From Anopheles merus (Eukaryota > Arthropoda > Insecta > Diptera > Culicidae), in contig NC_054082.1 of NCBI RefSeq assembly GCF_017562075.2, forward strand, positions 50,648,037-50,712,036: a stretch of 64,000 nucleotides of DNA, read 5' to 3'. Numbering within the stretch: the first letter of the stretch is position 1; the number at the start of each line of letters is the position of its first letter. Made by a program: the position numbers and the translations under genes. The notes beneath the pieces were generated by a model. It was not told the DNA's origin. It did not search any database and saw only the letters and a list, made by a program, of their open reading frames with translations. Shown here piece after piece: positions 1-13,568 of the stretch.

Positions 1-1720
1 AATGGAAATTGAAGGATTTTTATGAAGGTGTGCCGAACTTGGTGTAACTTTATAGCTTTTTAATGCATGACATCGGTACGAGGTGGCCCTTGTCAAAGTG
101 TCAAAGACTGGTGCCGTCAATCATCTCGTGGCTGCTGTCCAAGCTAGTTAAGTTAATTGAAGGAGGTATATTGAGTGAAGTGATTAAAAATATACACAAG
201 TACACAAACAAAACAAATCCTGTTGTTTATTTCATTGATGACGCCTTGCTGCCTGCTTAAGCGCTGTTTGAAAGACCCACCGGGAACTTTAATGCTGTTT
301 ATCTACTGCAGCAAGCAAATTCAAGCAGCGATTTTTAGCATGCCAAAATTAGCTGCTTAAGCAAATTTGGATTTTTGGGGCGTAACTCGAATTTCCGTGT
401 AAGTCGAATTTGGTGATTTCCAGCCAAAAAATCACACTATGTTGTATAATTTTGCCAGTAAGAGGTGATTTTAGCTACTTTATTAATTATTTGAAGTGAT
501 ACTGACTGAATACAACCGTTTCAAACCTTTTGAAACGCACCCCCACCTGCCACATCTTTTTCATTTTTCCTTTTGCTGCTTCGCAAATGTCAAACACTGT
601 TCATCATACGGCTCCGACATTTTAGATCACTTTCGCCCGAGAAGGTGCGCGAGAGAGAGCGAGTAAACATAGTTTACATAGTTTGCCTCGCTAGCACGCA
701 CACCACCGGAGAGCGTTAGCGCGTGCGCTGTCGTGCGCACGTATGGTTGTGTGCGTAAAAACGAGGCGTTCGTTTTCTGCCGAGGAAGATTTGTTTTCTT
801 CCAGCATTTGGCGTTTGGGATCACGAGAAAAAAAGAGTGAAGCAAAAGCAAAATGTGTCACCGCGGCAGCAGCAGCCAGGCCGGACTGGTGCCGTAATTA
901 AACGCGCAGGGAGCGAAAGCAAAAACGGGGGGCCCATTTCGGGCGTCGGTCTCCCGGAAAGGTTAACTCTTTCTGTTTTAGTTTCGGCGCCTGGCACATA
1001 TGGTGCGTTTCGGTAGTGCAGAAGGGCGTTCGGTTGAGGAGAGTCAATTTCTCGGTGCGAGCGTTCTCGGGCAGCGGCGACAGTGCTTTGGGACGCAGAA
1101 TGGTTAGCGTTTGTGGGGTTTGATATCTTGGCAAATTAAAACGCACGGCGGTGCAGATGCGTCTAGACCGCGCGGGGGATAGTGTTCTTTGCCGTTCGTT
1201 TGTGCTAATGCTTGACTTATCGGAAAGTGAAAAGTGTGAAACGTGTTTTGAAGCAATCAATTTCATCGATTTTTCTCACCCTGCTTGGTCGGTGCTGCAC
1301 GGGGAGAGCTTTCAGCGTGTGCCGTACGAATGTGAAGCAAAGCAAGGCAGAAATGGAAGAGCCTTCTCTGTAGAAGCGATTAGCACTCGTTTGTGTGATT
1401 AATTGGGCATAGCTCAAAATAACATTGACCACGAAGGAAAGAAAGAAGTGCGCGATTGAATTGAACGAAGCAGTATCGTCCATCGAGTCTTGAATCCCCA
1501 GTTACGGAACCCAAAGTGTGCACAACCGATAACTTCATCCGATTGGCCGTGAAGCGGAACATAAAAGCAAAAGAGTAAAAGGGGGGCCCCACAATAGAAG
1601 GACACACACATACACACACGTACGCTTCCAGAAAGAAAGAAAGAAAGAAAGGAAAAGCAGTAAGCGAGAGACTAAAACAGAAAACTCACCAACTCTACCA
1701 TCCAACTGTACTTTTTCGGG

Positions 1721-1726
1721 GTAAGT
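1721..1726 (+). other. candidate 5' splice site of a 5' UTR exon
   Basis: The sequence CGGG|GTAAGT is a strong donor at the end of a moderately GC-rich stretch (about 620-1,720) with no long ATG-started frame. It fits the 3' edge of a non-coding first exon of the downstream ANKRD50-like gene. The matching acceptor would be the pyrimidine-rich TTTTTAG ending at 8,655. Not proven. Confidence 0.3.
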
Positions 1727-3320
1727 CGATATGTGCGAATGCAAATTTAGTAACACCTTTTTTTAAAGTGGTGCAGTGTATGTACCAGCCTGTTATGATA
1801 GGGGGTGGCGGCGGTACGAGGCGTTGATCAAGAGGGACGTGAACAACCCCTACTCCCCAGTGACAGGCGAAGCTGGCTGGCCCGGCCCGGCCCAGTCCGA
1901 CCCGCATCATCAATGCGTGTGCACTTGGCCAGCAAAGCAGGCGCTTCATATGCAAGGAGAACGGTTCTTCCTGCCCTTAACCACTTGCGCACTGGGGTGA
2001 TGGTGGTGTGCATTATTACTTTTTTTTCCTTCTCTTCTCTTGCGTTTGCGTTTCCTTCCGCGAGGGGTGGGTTATGCATGGCGGCTTGCATCTTTGCCAC
2101 AAAAGGAGAGGGTTTCTTTTTGGTGTTTGAGGTATGGTGAAACCATGCCCGTAGTGGTGCCGACTTTTTCGTTTATTATGGATACGGCAAACGAATGGGA
2201 CCGTGTCACGACCGGACGTACTCTCCCTTCTTCGGATTTTGCAGATTGTAATACGAACGAGATAAAGCAATCGATTGAAACGTATGCCGGAAAGAGTCAC
2301 CATTGTTTGCTTTAGATACCGAGAAGATTGTGTATTAGTAGAAAAGAAAAAAAAAACGATACACATTTACAACAAAACGTCGTGGGTAAGGGTAACGCAC
2401 TAGTAGACGCTCTTGTCAGTGCAAGATAAACGCTCCGATCACAATCTTTCATTGGTCAACTGTCCATCTTACGGTCTCATCATCGTGCAGGCGCATACAC
2501 GCAAAGCATGTGCCTGCATGAAGCTGTTTCCATGGTGATAGGTCCAACGGTCTCTCGGTCGTGCTGGGAATGAGATACGGTGGAATCGATCAATTGAAAA
2601 GAGTTAATCGAATGAAAAAGGCACTGAAAGATGCACACCAATTCAAAACAGAGTTTTAAACGCATCTTTTGAAGGTCTACATGATGAGTACATAGTGCTA
2701 TCAATCTGTAACAGAGTGGACACACATTTTCCAATATATTTTATTTTCTAATATTTTTCACATCGAACACGTGTACAGGAAGTGGGAAGATGCATCCTGC
2801 CCGCTGAAACCGAGATAGGCGGGTATATTTTTGTGGTTGATATAATCAAGTGTGTGTTTCTGAATCCGGTGGAAGTTTAACACCCCCTCCCCCCGCCCAG
2901 TGGAAACACATTGCGCCAGCATGACGATGACGTTGTGATGGTGGTGGGTGGTTATGTATGTGACGCACCACAAAGGTTGACAGCTGCGAAGATGGCTCGA
3001 TCCCCGGCGAGTTGTCAGGATTTGGTCGGAAAATCTCCACGCGAGAGAATTTTCCATTGCCGCCTCGAGTTCTGCCCAGACTCTCACCGCTCTCTCTCTC
3101 ACCACCACCATTTTCCCGATTTTCTTTGCTCCTTTTTCTTTGCTCCTTTTTCTTTTCCTTTTTCCTGCTCACTCTTGCTTTCAGTGGAGGAAAGAACCCT
3201 GCTGCAAATTGTTCTGGAGGGCACGCGTCACCGGAAGAACGCGGCAGGATATACACTTGTCCGCCGAAGTAATCTCCTTCAAACGAAACAATTGTCCTCT
3301 CTCGCAGGATTTTCCCTGTG

Positions 3321-3323
<3 letters not shown>

Positions 3324-3373
<50 letters not shown>
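3324..3373. repeat. (TC)n microsatellite
   Basis: About 25 uninterrupted TC units, followed by CTCGCTCTCTCG. It creates long serine/leucine or arginine/glutamate open frames in several frames, none of which is a gene. Confidence 0.95.
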
Positions 3374-3376
<3 letters not shown>

Positions 3377-6300
3377 CTCTCGTGCAACATCCCGAGTGTG
3401 TGAGTATGTGTGTGTGTTAATGCTTTGTTTGTTCTCCCAAACATCCTTTGCGAAATTTGGAAAACCCGTGGGCGAACCATGCCTTTCCGGAGAGGTCGAA
3501 CGAATCTCGAGCAGCCTGGCTGGCAGAGGCAGTATCAGGGAAAACGTCATCCAGAACGGATATGCTGCTAAAAACCGATCCGCGCGAAAGGTGAGCAGTG
3601 AGAGGGAAAGCAGAAGAGAAAGGAAGAGGTGCTGAGGAGCGGCAGTGCAATCGGTGCGGGGAAAGGTTGAAGTTCATCATCCGCCGGACGCTGGATAGCT
3701 GGATGTTCGTACCTTAATTTCATTACGTGTTCGGCAAAGGGCATGACATCCTGTGGTTTTTTATGGAGATTTTTTTTGTGATGTTGCCTTCCCGCGAGTT
3801 CATCGATTTTTCCTACGGTGGGGATTTCGCGAGATAATAGTGGTATTCTTCCGGCGATGTAATACAGTGGTCGACAACGATAATGTGTGTGTGTGTGTGT
3901 GCGTGGGCAAGTGGGCAATTCCTTGGAAAGACAAAACCTTGGCGTCACACCTATTTAACCCTGGTGGCTGCGTGTGAAGTTTGTGTAGGGTACGCTTGTG
4001 TGTAGGCCCACTTAAATGCCGAAGAGGATTGACTGAAGAAAAAGAAGAAGAAGGGTAGACAGGATGTTGCAAAAACCCCCCTCACGATGCACCATTAAGG
4101 GATAGTGAGTAGGTTGGCGAAGGCTGGCTGGTAAAGTTTTTGGTCGCAGTTTTTTGGGTGTTCCTCGTTCGACGGAACACCGAACACACACCCCGTGCGC
4201 CACATACAGCTTGGTTGAGGCATCCCCAGTAGGCCGGTGTGGTTCATCGGCTAGAATCGATTTTGTGCCGGAGCTTTGAACAGAGCACAGTCTACTCTCG
4301 CTGTACTGGCAGCTGATGTCATCGTCGTGCGTGGACTACTTGGATGCGGGGACACTCAAGGCTCGGTCGGCCATGTACGAAACGGGAAGAAATGTGCCGC
4401 AATAAGTATTCTGTGGATTGCAGTGTGCTCATACGTCACGTCAGTCACTGGACCTAGTGCACTGGGTTTAGAGCCTAGAGCAAGGGTAGCATAATAAAGA
4501 TGGTGTCGCGCTGTGTATAGCTAGAACCTTTGTCGAAAGTGGAAAACAATCGGAGTGCCGTGTGTGTGTGTGGGTTGCCTGCCCCGCACAGTGACCACGT
4601 TGTATCGTACATTCCGTTGGAGGGCCCGATGGGCGGTCCCCGTCCCTTTTTTTTCTGCCTGTGGCCCAGCAAAACGTGGTGCAAAGTGCTACTAATTGAA
4701 CTGGTTCTGCTTGCTCTGCTGGTGATGGATGGTTGCTGCTGGGTGGCTCCCGATGCGTACAACGTAACCGTAAATCGACTCCTAAACCGTCCGATATAAT
4801 AATGAAAGCCCATCCATCCGGTTTCCAGCATTATAGCATAAGGAGAGAGAGAGAGAGAGGGTCATAAGAGGTGCCCTTTAGCGGACTCCCGGTACATCCA
4901 AACGTGACGTGGTGTAACGAAACTGCGCTGGAAAAAGGTGGAGCTGTTTATAAACACCTCTAGCCTGAAACCATGAACCTGGTAGAACGGTGAAATGGCT
5001 TTGCTCGTGCTTCACAAATTTACAGGGCAAGGGCAACAATTTTAACATTGTGTTATGTTCCGCACCAATGGATAATTGTTTTCCCCGTGCTGATATGTCT
5101 TTTGATGTTTTAATTATTTAGTTCGGGTGTGGACACATGCTGTACGCGGTGTTTTTTTTTCTCTTCCTCGTCCTAATCTCTCTACAGAGCGTGGGGCCGT
5201 GTGTTGCGTTTTTGCCGCGTTTTGCTGCATGCAGCGTTGCGAAAAACGGGGCGTAGTACCAGCCCTATCAATTTTTCACATTCTCTGGATCGTGGACTGC
5301 GTCATAAAGCCGAGTTTAAAAAAAGAAGAATATTCTGTTCAAAACGAATCACGAGCTGATTATAATTGATTGCTTCTAATAAAAAAAACTCATCAGATTA
5401 TGTGAAAAACGTCTAAATGAGATCATGCGAAAAAAAAAAAATAAAGTCTAGCTCACTGGAATGCGAAAATAGCACTTTGTGACATCACCAATTTGAGTTG
5501 CTGGTGCTTTGCTAAGTAATGCTAAGTAAAAGATAACGCGAAATTTGGGACTTAAGCACTATAGCAAGTGTATCCCACCGTCAACTGCCTTTTAATCTTC
5601 ATGATGCAAAACTCTGTTCCCTTTCAGCTTGGATGGAATGCTTGTCTTCGGTGGGCCCCGCGAGCTACACGTTCGCATCAATATAGCAACGAGCTTCTGT
5701 GTATCGATGAAAATTGGGTCAAATTAGCGGGACACAGGAAGTGTGTGTGTGTGTGTGTGTGTGTATCGAATAACTAGCACCATGCGAGATGAGTGATGCA
5801 TAAAAGCGGAATTTTCTATCAGTTCTGTTTCATCATTTGGCGCCTAGCAGCATCGTTTTTCTTTCCCGCGCACAGCTCTTAGCGTAAGGTTAAATGCTTG
5901 CTGCATGGGGCGGCATGCTAAATAGACGGATCGAAAAATAAAAAATAAATAAATATGCTTGTTGTTTGTTACGGCAACAGACACACACAGTCGGCAGTGC
6001 AGGCAGGCAGCAAACAAGAGGTTTTGATCTCTGGGTTCGTCGCGTGGTGGTTCCTATATAGGTGCCACCGGACGGCATGTTTTGGTTAAACCTCTAGAGT
6101 TTGTTATGAGACACACACACGGTGGGACAGCGAGGTTGAATCGAAACCGGTGGGTGATTATTAATTTGTTCTAATAGATGTTTTACTAAACATTACAGTG
6201 ACCCTGCAGAGAGCGAAACGAGCGAAACATAAACAACGGTGATGAAACGCACACACTCTGTTTTGGCGCACGCGAATGCTAAACAATCCCGCTGGATAGC

Positions 6301-8655
6301 GATTGCGTGCTTGAGAGCCAGAAATTTGTTGTGGAGAGGGTAGAAAGGCAAACGATGAACGTAACGATGTGACAGCTGGACAGACGACATTTGTTGGAGA
6401 TTTGACGGCATTGCAAGCGTGGCACACTTTGGTAAACGCTAGGCGAAAGTGAAAAAGAAAAGGTTCCTCCGTGTTGTTTAAACCTTTCGTGGGATTAAGA
6501 ATGCCCACTGGGCCGTAGTCATGGTGGATCTTTGCCATATGTTTCTATGTGTTGTACATGTTTTTTCCTCTTCTTCTTGTGCTCCACGGGAACCCTGGCG
6601 ACCCAACCGTGCGTAGTGTAGGGACTGGAGATGTGTTTTCCTAAGCCGTGCAAACCATCTTCACTATGCTCTAGCAATTGGGATGGAAAGAGCGGGAAGA
6701 TATGTTGGGGGGCTACATCTAAATTTACTTTCCAGCTGATGGGCGACATCGTCGGCGATCCCCGCGTCCAACGGGAAAGAACGCCAAGAACAACCACTCA
6801 TAGGCGGTTTTTGGGTTTGCTCTTGGTTATGGCCCTGCACTGGCCAGCATCAGCCGCAAACACCCGGATGGGGTACGGTTTTCAACGCGCACGTTAATAA
6901 TATTTCGTTTTTCTAGACCCCTCTCCTCTCATTGTGACCCCTTTCATTGCCTACCCGTGTTCTGATGGTTTCGTAATGAGTTGATTATTGCTGGCAATAG
7001 GGGGCCCAGCCGAACCACACGCGGTTCTAAAGAGACTCACCACAAAACAGACAGCACGAGGCTGTTCGGTGAAGGGGAGGGCCTGTTACAACATTTAGGT
7101 TAGTGGCGTTTGAATTCTTCCTCCAACTGATGGGAGGGGGGAGTGGTATCGATAGGGAGTCGATGCTAAAATGACTCAAATAAACAAGAATAAAATGTTG
7201 ATACGATGTTGCGCCTTGTTCGTGAGCTAGCTCGCTTTGTATCACAGATCGTCCTTTAGGTATGTGTAATGAGATTGTCAAACTATTTTGTTTTATACGG
7301 TACTATCTCTCCCTATTTATCTAAAGTAAGTTAGATAATGCTGCTCTCGTACTTTTTAGTATAAAAACATTTTAATCATGTTTTTGATTAGATAAGGCAA
7401 GGACGCCTATTCCTTTGCAAAAAGGGTGGCCCCATCAGATGAGATTACAAATGCTTTTTTGTGCTAATTCTCTACTATAAACTGTAACATGCTCGTGTGG
7501 TAATTATGATTCAACGTCAATGCTATTGACGACAGTTTGCTTCTCAACGCAAATTTTACAACGCCAGTCACAGCAACGCTCTTCCTTTTGCCAGTTACTA
7601 AACCCACACAGCTCGTTCTAAGCAGTATGTCGTCATGTCCAAAATCGGTCCAATTGAACGAGGCAATCGGCATCAACCTAATCGGCAAATGTGCGGAGAG
7701 GATGATCTCACCGTGGTCGTCACTTTGGCCCAAAATCCCTTCGGAGTTCGGCGAAAGTGATGAGGACTGTGGTCCTTCCTGCTCGTCTGCATCGTAAAAT
7801 CGACAATCGATGTACGCTGTCCAGTAGTGCGAAGGGTTTATGAAGCAGAGTGCGATAGGCTGTGTTCGGGAGTAATTTAAAAATACTACTTTCCCATGCT
7901 AAAGTTAGTACTACATGCCTAGCCGCCATTACCAGTTATTTGTGAAGATTGCCGATGTTTTAAAATAATACAATATATTGGTCTCTACTTAAAATTGGTT
8001 GATCGATAGTGGGGTCAAAGTGGGAGATTGCGGCGTCTTGCGTGTTGCTACCCCGTTTTTCTTATTCCCCAACCACGCCAAAACTAGTAACGAGCGTGGT
8101 AGTATCGATTGCGGCCTAGTGATGTGATTACGAGCGGAATAGAAGGTATTCTATTTTCCTCTGGCTGCCGCCTGGCTGATGGCGTAATGTTGTTATTGAT
8201 GCGTGTGGAGCTTTCCGCAATTTCCGACGTTAAATATGATTGCATTCGATTTTGGGATCGATGTCAGAAAGGGGATCAGGAGTGGCACGAGCTATTCGAT
8301 GGGGAGTGCTCTCGTCTGTCTTGTCTGCTGTCTGCAGTAAGATTTCTCGGTAGTAGGGCATTTGCTCCTCCCTGCGTTGGCGTCGGAGCCGTACAGAACA
8401 TAAATTTTCGACATGATGGTGCACTGTGGCCAGTTGCTTGTATGTGGATGATGATGATGATGATACTGGGCTCAGGGACCGTTTCCTACGCACGCTTTCC
8501 CGCTATTCGATTAGTCGATGAACGCCCCCTGTCTAGCGTGTCCTCCTTAAAACTTTCTGAAACTGCTGCAAAAACCATATTAGAACCGCTACTGATTTCG
8601 TTGGTGACTGTTTCTGTATTTGTGTGTGTGTGTCTTTCTCTCTATCTATTTTTAG

Positions 8656-9407
8656 ACTGTCCCCTCATCATTAAGACGCGCTGGGAGCGCAGCAGTACGC
8701 ATTCGGAACGCATCGTGCAAACCGTGTCAACGGATCGGTACCATCGTCGAGCGCGGCCGCGTCAGGCAAGTGCGGTGTCTCGCCCAACGGATAACCGCCG
8801 TCATCGCGGTTCGTCGTGTCAAACGCGCCAACATTGCTGCAATAATTGGGATACTAGAGCCGTGTTTGCGTAACAAGGAGGAGAGGAGAGCAGCAATCGG
8901 GGTCCGATCACGCTTTGACACCAGTCAGCGTAGTACTACGGGGCGGAGGCTGCAATCACCCAGCAAAAGGTGAACGATTGGTGGATGATGCTTGTGTATT
9001 TTTATAAGATTGACGAATGCAACACTAGCCATCCGTTGGACGTTGAGGCGCGCACGTGAAAGCAATACAATGAAACAATGCATCAAGAATGCACTCGCTT
9101 GTACGCGACAATTTTCGACACAACAAACCGATCGCGAGCCTAATTAATTACGCGCGAAACTGAAGACTGAGAAGGAGGGTAGTAGGCAAAAGGATTGGCG
9201 CGCAGTGCAGATGCAAGGACGACGACACCATTGATCGCGTGCTACTACGTCACTCTATCACAACCCCAGAGCAACCACCGACCGGAGCAATTGAGAAAGA
9301 TCCTGTTTGAGTGATCAAAAAGATGCTACAGCTTGCATAATATTCGGAAGGAAATTCTTCACCATATAGGCACGGAGACGGTGAACGGTCAGGAGCAGGG
9401 GAAAATA
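8656..9407 (+). other. candidate 5' UTR exon preceding the ANKRD50-like start
   Basis: Begins after a pyrimidine-rich acceptor (TCTATCTATTTTTAG) and runs into the first coding exon. The ORF frame is closed by TGA at 9,312, so coding must begin after that. The segment contains several short upstream ATGs. Exon extent is inferred; a weak donor-like AAAAG|GTGAAC near 8,968 means it could also be two exons. Confidence 0.35.
9323..9340 (+). promoter_or_regulatory. short upstream ORF (5 codons plus stop)
   Basis: An ATG at 9,323 opens a five-codon frame ending in TAA at 9,338-9,340, 67 nt before the chosen start of the ANKRD50-like protein and in another frame. Short uORFs often lower translation of the main frame; such an effect here is inference. 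Confidence 0.4.
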
Positions 9408-12400
9408 ATGAATTCTGATGATATTTACGAAAATCTTCCCTGTCACACCGATGAGGCATTGCGGAACGGGAACGGAACGTCAACTACCGGCAACAGAGTG
9501 TCGTCTGTGATGATGGAGGGAGGAGGAGGAGGAGTAGGAGGAGTAGTAGCAGGAGGTCGGAATCGATCCAGTGCCGAGGGTGACGAACACGGCGAAGGCA
9601 AGGTGCAAAATAATCTCGCCCTCAACAGCAAGGACATGTTGTATGCGACGCCGTTGAAAAAATCCGAACGACCGGTAAAGGTGCTAAACAATGCACCGGC
9701 GATGCAGAATGGGAATGGTGTTGGCGGTGGTAGCCGGCAGAACACGGCCACGGCCAACGCTGGCACCTTCAGTGGCGAAGCGGAGCGCGACACGAAGATC
9801 ATCAATGCCGAGCTGGAGGATCGACGGATACGGGACTTTCTGAAGGATACGTCCCAAATGCACAAGAAAATCGAGCTTCACAAAACGTACCAAAGTTCGA
9901 ACTTTTCCTACCTCGCGCGAAAGGAACACTTTGCCGATCTGGTGCAGCGCAACGTGAACAGCAGCAATGGGGCGGCGGCTGACCATCACTACCCAGAGCC
10001 GGCTGGTGATGGTGGGGATGCTACCGGGGACGAACCCGACTCGTCGGCAGCACTAGCGGTGGCGGCCGTTGGTGGGTACAAGACACTGGCCGGCGAGGAA
10101 GAGGACAAAAACTTAGATCTCGACATCAATGAATCGCTGAACGAGTTGGAGGCGCGCTGCAATGAAAAGCTTGAGATGCTGGCCAAGCTAAACCGCACAC
10201 GGTCGAGCACTGCGACCGAGCAACGATCCCAGGAGGACAACGAACAGCAGGCCGATCTGCAGGGTGCGCAGTTGATGGTGGGCGGCGACGAGGGAGATGC
10301 GGGGGTCGTTCCCAAACCGTCGGCCCCACCGCTTTCCGCACTTACCACGGATCGGGGATCGAAGGCCGGTGGTGGCAGCAACAACTTAACCGATCCGAAT
10401 GCAGGCGGCGCTGGAAGCGGCGAGGCGATAATTAGCGCTCATCTGAACCGCGAGTGGGTGCTGAAGAAGATTGCCATGTGTTTGGAGCAACGGATATCGA
10501 AGAAACCGGTGCCTCCGGTACCAACGGTCGGGGCAGGAGTTACGCAGCCCACGGAAGGGGCATCCACACCTTCCGCTTCGTCTGTACCTCCAGCCGGACC
10601 AGGAGGATATTTTGCCCGGAGCGGCCAAGCGGCGGCAGCTAGCGGAGTGCCACCGACGGATGGAGGGGGGCACCATCGGGGTGGAGAGAATGGACTGCCT
10701 TCGCTCGGTTACCTTGTGCTGGGCTCAAACGGGTCGGGCAAAACGTCGATTTGTAACGACATCATCGAGGGAACGTCGGGCACGAAAGGAATGCTCAACA
10801 GGCGGCTGCTGGCATGCTACTTTGTCAACTCACAGAATCCCGAGTGCCACAGCTTGAGTATGTTCATTCGGAGCATCATTTTGCAAATTTTAAGCCATTC
10901 AAGCTACGTGAACAGCACAGGCAGCTGTGGCGTTGGTCCACCGGAGCTAATCAACCTGTCGGAAGTATCCGTGGAAGCGAACGAACTGCAGCCGGTCAAT
11001 ACTAGCAACGATTGTCTGCCGGAAGCGGATCAGCAACAGCTTAAAGCGGAGCCGGCATTACTCCAACCGGCAGGCGATAGCCACGGCTCTAATCAACCTG
11101 CGACAACGGACGCGACGGACGGTTCGAACGAAGCCGTCGATAAGGAGTTGGAGGATGCGATTAGAACGGAAATGAAAATTAATGAGCGAGTGGCCGAATT
11201 CTGCTCCAATCGCAAGAAAGTATCGCGCCAGCAATCGGAACCGGTAGAAAGTTTAAGCCGTGACCGGGAACAACCGAACTATCCGTACAAAACGCATCCG
11301 CCTGCAGTGGCGAAAGCGGGGTCCGGCATTGCAGGAGCGGAAGAGTCGAATGACGATGAAAAGCTGGACAAAGCGACGATGAGTCCGGGCAGGCCGGCGA
11401 AGGTGTCCAAGATTCCAATCGCTATTGGCAGTACGATTCGGAGTCCAAAAAAGATGTCACCAACAAAGGAAGATGACAGCGGTAGGCAGGAACAGCAGGA
11501 CAAGGGCCATCCGGGTACGAAACCGACCCCGGAGGAGGAGGATGACACTATCCTCGAAGGTGGTGGAGAAGCGATTGCCGAAGGCGATATGAGTGATATT
11601 AAGTTGGTGGAGGATGAAGAAGAGGACGCGGTTGTAAAATTGGACGAAAGCGAGAAAGCGAAACAGTCAGAACCGATGGTTACGCCAGAACAACCGGCAG
11701 CGCGGAACGATTCGGAGGAGAAGAAACAGCATACGATGCGTACGACGAAGCTGATGGAAACGAGCATACCGCCTCCGCTGCCAAAGTCGAAAAACTGTCG
11801 CCAGGTAATAGCGGACGGGTACTACGAGATGCTGCTCAGCAATCCGGACATTTTCGAATCGCTTACGGTAGACAGCATCGAGAAGAATCCGGACGATTGC
11901 TTCAAGAAGGCGATACTGTTCCCACTGCTGGAGCTGTGTCCGCCGAAAAACGCGCTTCTGTTGCTGATTGACTCGATCGACGAGAACTACATCCAGGACG
12001 GCAATCTCATATCGACGCTGAAGGGCAAGCAGGTAACGAAGAGCCGCAATATAGCGGAACTGCTCTCGAACCACATCCACCTGATGCCGAAATGGCTGTT
12101 CATGGTGTGTACGGCTAAAAAGCAGAACAAAAACATCACCAAACTGTTCACCGGGTTCAAGAAGCTAACGCTGGATGATCTGCGCAAGTCGCACGTGGTG
12201 AAGGACGTGCAGCAGTACATCATCAACCGGCTGAACACGGACTTCCGGGGCATCAATCTTACCAAAGACATCATCGAGAGCCTCAACCAGCTGTACATCA
12301 AGTCGAACGGGTGTCTGCTGTATCTGTACAAAGTGCTGAACGGGATAAGGGAAAACTTTTTCACCTTCCGCGAGATTAAGCTGATACCGTGCACGCTGAA

Positions 12401-13568
12401 CGGTTTGTACCTGTACATATGCCAGAAGTCCTTCAACAAGAAGCAGTACAGCAAGATCCGCCCGATTCTGAACGTGTTGCTCGTGTGCAACAGCTACGTG
12501 GACAAGTACTTCATCTACAACTGTCTCCGCACGCACAACTACACGCTGGAGATGGAGGACTTTGAGCGGCGGCTCGAGCTGATGCGCAACATCGTGGAGT
12601 ACAGCCCGCTCAACCCGTGTGCCGTGCGGATCTTCCACAACTCGTTCTGCGACTGGCTGATCGATGTGAAGTTTAGCACGAAAAAGTTTCTGTGCGATCT
12701 GAACGAGGGGCACGTGATGGTATCGATGTACTACACGGTCGTGGCGGACGAGATCTGTCCGAACAAGCTGCGGCTGTATCTGTACCATCTGATCAAGACG
12801 GGCGAGTATCTGACGAGCAAAAATGTGGATCTCGATCTGCTGCTGATCTTGCTCGAGACGAAATCGAACCTGAGCGACTGCTTCTACACCAACCTGCTCA
12901 ACTGCTGCGCGATGTGCGAGGACGAATGCCGGAACGACATCAATCTATCCGCACGCACCAAGTACATGCTGGATCGTTTCCTCAACGGTCAGCTGGGCGA
13001 TGACTTTATGATCTTTTTGAATGATTTCTTCAAGCCCAACCTGCCGACGGACTGTAAGGTGCTGAAGCTGCTGATCGAGACGGGCATCAACAATGCAGAC
13101 ACCGCGCTGTCGTGCGAGTCATCCGCGATCAATTCGCCCGTGCTGTCGGATCGCTCGCAGAACATCGATTCGGAGCTGGCGGAACTGTTGATCTCGAGTG
13201 AGAAGAGCTGCCAGCAGGAGCTGCAAAAGTCCATCAATCTGGAGCTGCTGGACTGTACCGGTGCTGTCGGTGGTGGTGGTAGCATGTTGGACGGCGCACT
13301 GCTAGCCAGGGACGGTGGGGCGGGTCGTGTTTCGGCAGAACTTGCGCGCCATCGATACAGTGCAGGACCATCAATTACCAGTGGCGGTGTCGGTGGTGGT
13401 GATGGAGGCAGTAGTGCACTGGGCGATTCAAAATCGGACATCCAGAACGATCGCGTCGGTAGCGGTGTGCAGTGCGACATGTTTGAGGGCGAGATGCACA
13501 AGGGCAAAGCGCTGATTCACATTCTGGCGAACGAAGGAAACCATACGCTGCTGGAACGAGCGTTGAAT
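9408..13568 (+). CDS. Ankrd50: ANKRD50-like exon 1: N-terminal region and NTPase domain
   Basis: Encodes residues 1-1,387. Ends in phase 0 at a GTAGGT donor at 13,569. It has the Walker A and B motifs about 415 residues apart; most of that gap is Glu/Lys/Ser/Pro-rich low complexity absent from the compact vertebrate domain. The last codons (LIHILANEGNHTLLERALN) look like a degenerate first ankyrin unit that continues in exon 2. Confidence 0.92.

Larger units (their letters stand above)
1..8655. other. gene-poor stretch, probable 5' UTR exon and first intron
   Basis: No open frame here reads like a protein family I know; the longer ones are low-complexity or lack good starts. The stretch holds a (TC)n tract near 3,324-3,373 and short GT tracts near 3,883-3,900 and 5,742-5,763. 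A good splice donor at 1,721 and a good acceptor ending at 8,655 suggest that much of it is a roughly 6.9-kb first intron of the ANKRD50-like gene. That is inference; transcript data would be needed to place the transcription start. Confidence 0.4.

Noticed and set aside
2846..3550. 234-codon minus-strand frame with a long Arg-Glu run
   Set aside because: The run is the (TC)n microsatellite translated; the rest is basic low complexity.
8109..8873. 254-codon plus-strand frame upstream of the ANKRD50-like gene
   Set aside because: Starts at a non-ATG codon, crosses a likely intron-exon junction at 8,655, has an erratic composition and resembles no family.
11279..11767. 162-codon minus-strand Ser/Phe-rich frame
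   Set aside because: Antisense of the acidic low-complexity linker.
12165..12788. 207-codon minus-strand frame
   Set aside because: Antisense shadow of the conserved NTPase-region exon of the ANKRD50-like gene.
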